In this document: positions 14,648 to 19,882 of the stretch, one piece after another
How the letters are laid out: each line of letters starts with the position of its first letter
How positions within the stretch are numbered: position 1 is the first letter of the stretch
Source of the DNA: Frankiales bacterium
GTDB lineage: Bacteria > Actinomycetota > Actinomycetes > Mycobacteriales > SCTD01
Direction: 5' to 3'
Assembly (NCBI GenBank): GCA_025966295.1
Contig: JAOPVD010000181.1
Span: 1-19,882 of the forward strand
DNA: 19,882 bases
The notes under the pieces: generated by a model
Database searches by the model: none
Told to the model about the DNA's origin: nothing
What the model saw: the letters and a program-made list of their open reading frames with translations, nothing else
Position numbers and translations under genes: made by a program

Positions 14648-15694
14648 TTGAGGACCGAGCAGCAGGCACCACTGCCGCAGGCACGACCCGCGGCGAGGCC
14701 GATGATGGCGATCGTCCAGGACGAGTACGGCGAGGCCGCCGACGTCCTGCGGCTCGAGGAGGTCGACCGGCCAGAGATCGGGGACGCCGAGGTGCTGCTG
14801 CGGGTGCAGGCAGCCGGCCTGGACCGGGGGACGTGGCACGCCATGGCCGGCCTGCCCTACCCCATCCGCCTGGCCGGCTTCGGCCTCCGGACCCCCAAGA
14901 ACCGCGTACCGGGCTCAGAGGTCGCCGGGCGCGTCGAGGCGGTCGGCAAGGACGTGACCAGGTTCGCGGTCGGCGACGAGGTGTTCGGCATCGCGGCCGG
15001 ATCTTTCGCCGAGTACGCCCGCGCCCGGGAGGACAAGCTGGCGCCCAGGCCGACGAACCTGAGCGCCGAGCAGGCGGCGGCCGTCGGCGTCTCCGCCGTG
15101 ACCGCACTGCAGGCCGTGCGCGACCGCGGACGCGTGCAGCCCGGGCAGAAGGTGTTGGTGATCGGCGCCTCGGGCGGCGTCGGGACCTATGCCCTCCAGA
15201 TCGCCAAGGCGTTCGGAGCCGAGGTCACCGGGGCCTGCAGCACCGGCAAGGTGGATCTGGTCCGGTCCCTGGGCGCCGACCACGTCGTCGACTACACCCA
15301 GCACGACGTGACCGACGGCCAGCAGCGGTACGACGTCATCCTCGACATCGGAGGACAGCGACCGCTGAGGCAGCTGCGACGCGCGCTCGCGCCCCGGGGC
15401 ACCCTGGTGATCGTCGGGTCGGAGACGGGTGGGCGGTGGCTCGGCGGCACCGATCGCCAGCTCCGGGCGATGGCGCTGTCGCCGTTCATCGGTCAGAAGC
15501 TGGGCACGTTCGTCTGCTCGGAGAACGCGCAGGACCTGCTCGTGCTCAGCGAGCTCATCGAGTCCGGCCAGGTCGTACCGTGCGTCGACAGGACGTACCC
15601 GCTCGGCGAGGCCACCGAGGCCATCCAGTACCTGCAAGCCGGACAGGCGCGAGGCAAGGTCGTCATCAGGGTGCGAACCAGCGTCCCCGGCTGA
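14648..15694 (+). CDS. NAD(P)-dependent alcohol dehydrogenase / quinone oxidoreductase-like (MDR)
   Basis: A 348-aa medium-chain dehydrogenase/reductase. The N-terminal GroES-like domain (about 20-135) includes RVPGSEVAGRVEAVGKDVTR and the FAVGDEVFGI turn. The Rossmann domain carries GASGGVGTYALQIAKAFGAE from residue 173, then SLGADHVVDY. The usual catalytic-zinc Cys/His set is not apparent, so it is closer to the zinc-free quinone reductase group. The TTG at 14648 is favoured because GAGGAGG lies about 6 bases upstream; the conserved domain begins only near Met19/Met20, so the first 18 residues are an extension. Starting at Met19 (14702) is the alternative. Divergence from the TetR gene across paired operators suggests induction by its substrate. 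Confidence 0.92.
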   Translation: MRTEQQAPLPQARPAARPMMAIVQDEYGEAADVLRLEEVDRPEIGDAEVLLRVQAAGLDRGTWHAMAGLPYPIRLAGFGLRTPKNRVPGSEVAGRVEAVGKDVTRFAVGDEVFGIAAGSFAEYARAREDKLAPRPTNLSAEQAAAVGVSAVTALQAVRDRGRVQPGQKVLVIGASGGVGTYALQIAKAFGAEVTGACSTGKVDLVRSLGADHVVDYTQHDVTDGQQRYDVILDIGGQRPLRQLRRALAPRGTLVIVGSETGGRWLGGTDRQLRAMALSPFIGQKLGTFVCSENAQDLLVLSELIESGQVVPCVDRTYPLGEATEAIQYLQAGQARGKVVIRVRTSVPG

Positions 15695-15703
15695 GCCGCG
15701 TGA

Positions 15704-15863
15704 CGCTTCGGGCACCCTGCTCGGATCAGCTCGGCGGTGCGCCCCGTACTGACCGAGCCTCGCTACGCGGCTGCTGCACGCGATGCAGGCGCAGTGGGGC
15801 GACCTGGCGGACCTGCCGGTCTCCCCCCGGGCCGTCCGGGACCTCACCCGGCAGGGGGCCTGA
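15704..15863 (+). pseudogene. Possible C-terminal relic of a glycosyltransferase gene
   Basis: The stretch after the MDR stop reads RISSAVRPVLTEPRYAAAARDA (15722-15787, given here without flanks). This matches the usual C-terminal pattern of MGT/UDP-glycosyltransferase-like proteins (RI..AVR.VL.EP.Y..AAR). A plausible continuation, MQAQWGDLADLPVSPRAVRD and onward to a TGA at 15861, sits in a different frame, suggesting a frameshift near 15780. There is no start and no upstream catalytic part. The resemblance is short and could be chance. It overlaps the end of the convergent SDR gene by 20 bases. Confidence 0.3.
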
Positions 15864-16740
15864 GGCGGGCGTTGCCCTGGTCGTCGAGGTGGTCGCGCCA
15901 GCTGCGCGTCGGGCGGTAGCCGAGCAACCGCTCCGCCTTCGCGCACGAGATCCCGGAGGCGTCGAGCCGCGACAGCGGCCGGACCGCGACCGCGTCGCCG
16001 TAGTGCTCGTGCATCGCGGCGGCGAAGTCGCGGCCCCCGACGTTGTCCGGCGACGCGATGTAGAAGACCTCGTGCCCCGGCAGGCCCGAATCGACGGCGA
16101 GCACCATCGCATCGGCCAGGTCCTCGACATCGATGTAGGACCACAGGCCCGCTGACGTCTCCGAGTGGTCCCGGAGCAGCGGACCCAGGTTGCGGGCGTA
16201 GTTGTCCGGCGTCTGCACCCAGCTCGGCCGGATGCTGATGCACCGGATGTCCGAGCGCCGCACCGCCGCGTCCATGAGCTGCTCGCCGAAGTGCTTGGAG
16301 AGCGCGTACGGGTCCTGCGGTGCGATGGGGTGCTCCTCGTCCACCGGCACGTACACCGGGAGCACCGGGCGCTCGGGGAAGAAGTAGCCGGGAACGGTCT
16401 CGGACGACACGTTCACGAACCGCGTCACCCCGAGGCGGACGGCCGCCTCGAGCATGTTGAACGTCGACATCAGGTTGTTGGAGAACACCGTGTGCGGCGG
16501 GTTGGCCGTCGGCTCCGGGATGGCCGCGCAGTGCACGACCGCGTCGGCGCCACGGACAACGGCGTACGCATCGCCTGCCGATGTCAGGTCCGCCTGCTGG
16601 TAGTGCCACGAGCCCGGCAGCGGGCGGTCGTAGGTCGGCCTGGCCACGTCCACGCCGGTGACCTCGTGCCCTGCCGCCACGAGAGCCTCGCAGGTGAAGC
16701 GGCCGACCTTGCCCTGCGATCCGGTCACCAGTACTCGCAT
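15844..16740 (-). CDS. NAD-dependent epimerase/dehydratase (extended SDR)
   Basis: A 298-aa Rossmann enzyme of the extended short-chain dehydrogenase family, which acts on nucleotide sugars or related substrates. The NAD-binding motif is TGSQGKVG (6-13, glycines 7, 10, 13), with Asp31 in GVDVAR favouring NAD over NADP. VVHCAAIPEP follows at 68-77. The catalytic Ser is in VNVSSET (109-115) and the Tyr-Lys pair is Tyr145/Lys149 in YALSK. Length is normal. ATG 16740 opens directly on the beta-strand MRVLVTG. It is monocistronic, divergent from hemA by 175 bases. The exact substrate cannot be told; no sugar-pathway genes flank it apart from the possible glycosyltransferase relic. Confidence 0.93.
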   Translation of the reverse strand: MRVLVTGSQGKVGRFTCEALVAAGHEVTGVDVARPTYDRPLPGSWHYQQADLTSAGDAYAVVRGADAVVHCAAIPEPTANPPHTVFSNNLMSTFNMLEAAVRLGVTRFVNVSSETVPGYFFPERPVLPVYVPVDEEHPIAPQDPYALSKHFGEQLMDAAVRRSDIRCISIRPSWVQTPDNYARNLGPLLRDHSETSAGLWSYIDVEDLADAMVLAVDSGLPGHEVFYIASPDNVGGRDFAAAMHEHYGDAVAVRPLSRLDASGISCAKAERLLGYRPTRSWRDHLDDQGNARLRPPAG

Positions 16741-16915
16741 GCACCCAGGCTAGTCCGCGCGCGCCACCGCGCGGCACTGCGCAAGCAAGATCAAACAGGC
16801 TCTCAGCGACCCTCGTCGGCCTCCGCCGCACCGGCCCCATCCCCCTGCTGACCGGTACCGACGTTCGGCGCTGGCGGTGAAGATTCCAGGCCGGCCGACG
16901 GGGATCGTCGGCGCT

Positions 16916-18217
16916 ATGACTCTGCTGGTCGTCGGCCTGTCCCACCGGAGTGCGCCGGTGGAGGTACTGGAGCGGGTTGCCGTGTCCTGTGCGGATGTCC
17001 TGGAGCAGGTGCTCGGGGGGGAGCACGTCGTCGAGGCGCTAGTGCTGTCCACCTGCAGCCGGTTCGAGGTCTACGCCGAGGTGACGACGTTCCACGGTGG
17101 GCTGGCGGACATCACCGACGTTCTGGAGCGCCGCTCCGCGCTCGCGGCTGATGAGCTGTTCGAACACCTCTACGTGCACTGCGCACAGGCCGGTGTTGAG
17201 CACCTGTTCACGGTGGCCGCCGGGCTCGACTCGATGGTCATCGGGGAGCCGCAGATCCTCGGTCAGCTGCGCACCTCCTACGCCCAGGCCGAACAGGCCG
17301 GCACGCTCGGGCGCGCCCTGCACGAGGTGGCACAACAGGCACTGCGGGTCGGCAAGCGAGTCCGCACCGAGACCGGCATCGCCACCGCGGGCCCCTCGGT
17401 GGTCTCGGAGGCCCTGGCCGCTGCAGCCGACGTGCTGGGCGGCGGTGACCTCGCTGGTCTCGCCGGCCGTCAGGCGCTGCTGATCGGGGTCGGGTCGATG
17501 GGCGCCCTGGCCGCCGCGCACCTGCGCAGGGCCGGGGTGGCCGGGATCGTGGTGGCCAATCGCACCGAGGCCGCCGCCCAGCGGCTGGCAGCGCTCTGCG
17601 TCGCCGAGGGCACTCCGGCCCGCGCCGTGGGCCTGGCCGGCGTCACGGCGGCGCTGCCCACCGTCGATGTGGTGGTCTGCTGTGCCGGCGGGAGCGAGGC
17701 GGTGCTCAGGGTCGACCAGTTCGCCGGCGGCTCGGCGCCCCTCGTTATCTGCGACCTGGGACTGCCCCGCAACGTCGAGCCCGACGTGGGGTCCGTATCG
17801 GGGCTGACCCTGCTCGACCTCGGCGCCATCGCGCGCCGGGCAGAGCAGCACGGCATCGGCTCGGACGCCCTCGAGCGCGCCCGCCGACTCGTCGCCCAGG
17901 AGGTGCGCGATCACCTCGCCGCTCGGCGTACCGCGGAGGTCACCCCGACCGTGGCCGCACTGCGCCGGAGGGCCTCCGAGGTGGTGGAGGCGGAGCTGCG
18001 CCGACTGGACGGCCAGCTGCCGGGGCTCGACGCCGACGTGCGTGCGGAGCTGGCCCGCACCGTTCGGCGGGTGGTGGGCAAGCTGCTGCACCCTCCGACC
18101 GTGCGCGTCAAGCAGCTCGCCGAGTCTGGGGCTGGCGTGGCCTACGCGGAGGCGCTGCGTGAGCTGTTCGCGCTCGACCCGCAGTCGCCCGCCGTCCTCG
18201 CCGGCACCCAGGACTGA
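16916..18217 (+). CDS. hemA: Glutamyl-tRNA reductase
   Basis: A 433-aa enzyme that reduces glutamyl-tRNA(Glu) to glutamate-1-semialdehyde with NADPH, the first committed step of C5 tetrapyrrole (haem, cobalamin) synthesis. The catalytic domain begins MTLLVVGLSHRSAPVEVLER. The nucleophile is Cys47 in STCSRFE; the family norm is STCNR, so Asn is replaced by Ser. Then come GLDSMVIGEPQILGQLR (103-119), the NADPH-binding GVGSMG (191-196), VANRTE, ICDLGLPRNVEP and the C-terminal dimerisation helix. ATG 16916 matches the family N-terminus; an in-frame GTG at 16877 adds an unlikely 13 residues. Actinobacterial hemA usually sits with rex and hemC-hemD-hemB; here it stands alone and ends inside a strong palindrome. 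It may be the only hemA or a second copy. Confidence 0.94.
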   Translation: MTLLVVGLSHRSAPVEVLERVAVSCADVLEQVLGGEHVVEALVLSTCSRFEVYAEVTTFHGGLADITDVLERRSALAADELFEHLYVHCAQAGVEHLFTVAAGLDSMVIGEPQILGQLRTSYAQAEQAGTLGRALHEVAQQALRVGKRVRTETGIATAGPSVVSEALAAAADVLGGGDLAGLAGRQALLIGVGSMGALAAAHLRRAGVAGIVVANRTEAAAQRLAALCVAEGTPARAVGLAGVTAALPTVDVVVCCAGGSEAVLRVDQFAGGSAPLVICDLGLPRNVEPDVGSVSGLTLLDLGAIARRAEQHGIGSDALERARRLVAQEVRDHLAARRTAEVTPTVAALRRRASEVVEAELRRLDGQLPGLDADVRAELARTVRRVVGKLLHPPTVRVKQLAESGAGVAYAEALRELFALDPQSPAVLAGTQD

Positions 18218-18269
18218 GCAGAGGATCGTCCCAGCTGCCCGCGGGCAGCTGGGACGATCCCCTGCTCAG
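18214..18269. terminator. 56-base near-perfect palindrome overlapping the hemA stop codon
   Basis: The two 28-base arms pair with one mismatch (18222 against 18261), centred on CCCGCGGG at 18238-18245. The hemA TGA (18215-18217) lies in the outer stem. It sits between the convergent ends of hemA and the aquaporin gene (18285), so a bidirectional terminator is likely. There is no T-tract. Confidence 0.8.
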
Positions 18270-18284
18270 GGTGTTACGGCAGGC

Positions 18285-19004
18285 TCACCGGTCCCCCGGG
18301 TTCAGCGCCCGGAAGGCGAGCCCGGCTGCGCCGCCTGCGATGACCTGCGCCTCGGCGTACAGGACCAGCGTCGACCAGGCGAACAGGCCCAGCACCGCGC
18401 CGCCGAGGGTGACGGCAGGGTTGAACGCGGCACCGGAGATCCCGCCGACTGCGAACGCACCGGCCACGACGGTGAAGCCGATCGCCAGGCCGTAGAAGGA
18501 GTTGTCCGGGTGGTCCTTGCTCGTGGCGACGTTCAGGACGACGTAGCAGAGCGCGAAGGTGAACAGCATCTCCACGACGAGGGCGACGATCAGGGCGTTA
18601 CCGGAGAGCGCCCCGGCGCGCGGCTGCGCGCCGTGCAGCACGCCGGCGACCGCCGCCGCGGCGATCAGGCCGCCGGCGAGCTGCGCGATCCAGTAGCCGA
18701 CGGCGTCACGTGGGGTAATCCGGCCGCGCACCAGTGCTGCCGTGGACACGGCGGGGTTGTAGTGGCCACCGGAGATGTGGCCGCCGGCGTAGACCATCAC
18801 CATGAGCGTCGCGCCGATGGCCAGAGGAGCGGACACGCTGCCGCCGATGACGGTGGCTCCGACCGTGAAGACGAGGAAGAACGTCCCGATCAGCTCGACG
18901 GCGTACTTCTGCAGGGCCCTTGGAGGGGCGATGGTCGGCTCTGGTGCCCTCTGCTCGGCCCGGCTGCGTTCCGGGGTGTGGGTGTAGTCCACGCTGGTGG
19001 TCAT
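18285..19004 (-). CDS. MIP/aquaporin family channel
   Basis: A 239-aa six-helix membrane channel of the major intrinsic protein family. A ~30-residue polar N-terminus precedes the first helix (VELIGTFFLVFTVGATVIGG). The two pore half-helices carry the NPA signatures: GGHYNPAVS (NPA at 83-85) and GAAFNPAVT (195-197). Classical AqpZ and GlpF have Arg right after the second NPA, part of the selectivity filter; here it is Val198. The pore may therefore be wider or less selective, and water, glycerol, peroxide or other small solutes are all possible. The ATG is preceded by AGAGGAGAG. It diverges from a small gene and catalase across 346 bases, suggesting shared control. The C-terminus ends almost at the hemA palindrome. 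Confidence 0.92.
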   Translation of the reverse strand: MTTSVDYTHTPERSRAEQRAPEPTIAPPRALQKYAVELIGTFFLVFTVGATVIGGSVSAPLAIGATLMVMVYAGGHISGGHYNPAVSTAALVRGRITPRDAVGYWIAQLAGGLIAAAAVAGVLHGAQPRAGALSGNALIVALVVEMLFTFALCYVVLNVATSKDHPDNSFYGLAIGFTVVAGAFAVGGISGAAFNPAVTLGGAVLGLFAWSTLVLYAEAQVIAGGAAGLAFRALNPGDR

Positions 19005-19350
19005 GGCAGCTCTCCTCTAAGTCCGCTCGGGTGGTGCTGGGAGTTCGACGGTCGCCTTTGGGCGGGCGCAGGGCTTCCGGGCCAACGCCCATCTGCGCAC
19101 CCGGCAGGCTGGACTCTTCGCGTACCTGCCAGCCGCCAACGGGGTGGGTGGCCAGACCCCCATCGCCGCGCCGAGCTCTCACCGCTAGCGGTCGTCGCCC
19201 TCTTGCCCATCCGATTGCGGGATTCCCGCTGGCCGGTAGCGGGGTTGGGCGCTGGCCGCGAAGACGTGCCCGGCCGCGGACGCGACGGTGAACGGCATGC
19301 GGCACGACAGCCGGTCAGGGCCGCAGGAGCGAAGGAAGTAGGGGAGAGCA
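19005..19350. promoter_or_regulatory. 346-base divergent control region, no gene seen
   Basis: This lies between the divergent aquaporin gene and the 109-aa gene. It contains a perfect 12-base palindrome ACCGCTAGCGGT (19181-19192), a candidate operator. Stems that could form in either transcript include GCGCAG/CTGCGC (19066-19071 with 19093-19098), GGCAGG/CCTGCC (19103-19108 with 19125-19130) and GCGGG/CCCGC (19217-19221 with 19225-19229). I could not match these to a known riboswitch. Short frames here show no family. Confidence 0.5.
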
Positions 19351-19680
19351 ATGGTGGGAGTCCTGGCACCGACGGCACTGCACCCAGCGCCCGAGGTGCA
19401 CGACACGTTCGAGGCGGTTCGGGCCGAGGCGCTGTTCGCCTCTTCCCTGCAGCCCTCGGAGTCACCCAGCCCCGACCAGGTTCGTCGCACCGTCTCGGAA
19501 ACCCTGCGCCAGCTGGGAACCCGAGGCTGCGCCGCGCAGGTGGCCGGCGCGTACGGCGATCACCCCAACACCGCAGTGGTGCGGATGACCTGGGCGTTGG
19601 CATCCATCAGAGCCGTGTACCCGCTCCCGGCGCCGGCGGCCACGACGCACCTCACCCCCCTACTGGCCCTCGCGAGCTAA
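19351..19680 (+). CDS. Conserved hypothetical actinobacterial protein, 109 aa
   Basis: A 109-aa, mostly helical, probably cytoplasmic protein. The ATG at 19351 has AGGGGAG about 5 bases upstream. The core AEALFASSLQPSESPSPDQV, followed by VSETLRQLGTRGCAAQVAGA and AYGDHPNTAVVRMTWALASI, looks like a small conserved protein family found in actinobacteria whose function I cannot name. A Pro/Ala/Thr tail ends it. The catalase gene starts 35 bases downstream on the same strand, so the two are probably cotranscribed. A role connected with catalase or oxidative stress is an inference from position only. Confidence 0.75.
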   Translation: MVGVLAPTALHPAPEVHDTFEAVRAEALFASSLQPSESPSPDQVRRTVSETLRQLGTRGCAAQVAGAYGDHPNTAVVRMTWALASIRAVYPLPAPAATTHLTPLLALAS

Positions 19681-19715
19681 CGCCCAGTACTGCTAACCAC
19701 GAGAGGAACCGAGAC

Positions 19716-19882
19716 ATGACCACCACACAGCCCACCCCGCCGCCGACGACGACAGACGCCGGCATCCCGGTTGAGAGCGACGACCACTCGCTCACCGTCG
19801 GCCCGGACGGACCGATCCTCCTGCAGGACCACTACCTCATCGAGCAGATGGCGCAGTGGAACCGGGAGCGGACCCCGGAGCG
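19716..19882 (+). CDS. Catalase, N-terminal part (cut by window end)
   Basis: The first 55 residues of a monofunctional haem catalase, which converts hydrogen peroxide to water and oxygen. After a Thr/Pro-rich lead (MTTTQPTPPPTTTDAG) comes the family N-terminus: SLTVGPDGPILLQDHYLIEQ, then MAQWNRERTPE, just before where the haem-pocket His would appear. The ATG has GAGAGGAAC upstream. It follows the 109-aa gene by 35 bases, likely in one operon, and is divergent from the aquaporin gene. The active-site residues and clade are beyond the window. Haem for this enzyme would depend on the pathway begun by hemA about 1.5 kb away. Confidence 0.9.
   Translation, partial: MTTTQPTPPPTTTDAGIPVESDDHSLTVGPDGPILLQDHYLIEQMAQWNRERTPE

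Noticed and set aside
14915..17026. 703-aa minus-strand open frame
   Set aside because: It spans the MDR, SDR and hemA starts in the wrong frame, a GC-rich shadow with no recognisable domain.
1..19882. CRISPR array, tRNA, rRNA or phage genes
   Set aside because: No regularly spaced repeats, no cloverleaf-like or conserved rRNA sequence, and no integrase or structural phage proteins were seen.

Overview
The window is very GC-rich and densely packed, with GTG and TTG starts and families such as an F420/deazaflavin-type reductase, DUF664/DinB and TetR/MDR pairs. This points to a high-GC actinobacterium. A Geodermatophilaceae-like or related soil lineage is a reasonable guess, but nothing here fixes the genus. 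There is no rRNA, tRNA, CRISPR array or intact mobile element. It reads as chromosomal sequence with metabolic and stress genes.

Layout. 1-965 (-): AraC-type regulator cut by the window start. 966-1379: gap with only short direct repeats. 1380-2309 (+): SapM-like lipoprotein phosphoesterase. 2311-2526 (-): Cys-rich mini-protein. 2584-3090 (+): deazaflavin-type nitroreductase-family protein. 3155-5052 (+): gluconokinase and gluconate permease, translationally coupled. 5059-6023 (-): pirin and a 63-aa protein, also coupled. 6083-7128 (+): HAD-IIA phosphatase, then a 59-aa secreted peptide ending at a strong hairpin. 7172-11797 (-): cyanophycinase and cyanophycin synthetase (overlapping), then a DinB/DUF664 protein and a VOC/PhnB-like protein. 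11947-13932 (+): ABC exporter divergent from the cyanophycin genes. 13892-14563 (-) and 14648-15694 (+): TetR repressor and MDR oxidoreductase, divergent across two palindromic operator-like sites. 15704-15863: probable glycosyltransferase relic. 15844-16740 (-): extended SDR epimerase/dehydratase. 16916-18217 (+): glutamyl-tRNA reductase, whose stop codon lies inside a 56-nt palindrome. 18285-19004 (-): aquaporin-family channel. 19005-19350: divergent control region. 19351-19680 (+): conserved 109-aa protein. 19716 onward (+): catalase, cut by the window end.

How the parts work together. The most coherent system is cphB-cphA, which makes and mobilises cyanophycin, an Asp-Arg nitrogen reserve. 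It has a candidate promoter whose spacer holds overlapping palindromes. gntK-gntP take up and phosphorylate gluconate. The TetR-MDR pair looks like a self-contained sensor/enzyme switch. The aquaporin, 109-aa protein and catalase share one intergenic control region and may form a peroxide or water-stress module. None of these is proven to be a new system. The points most worth a second look are the doubled TetR operator, the hemA palindrome with an altered HemA active-site motif and no hemC, the aquaporin lacking the usual Arg after its second NPA motif, and the tiny secreted peptide.
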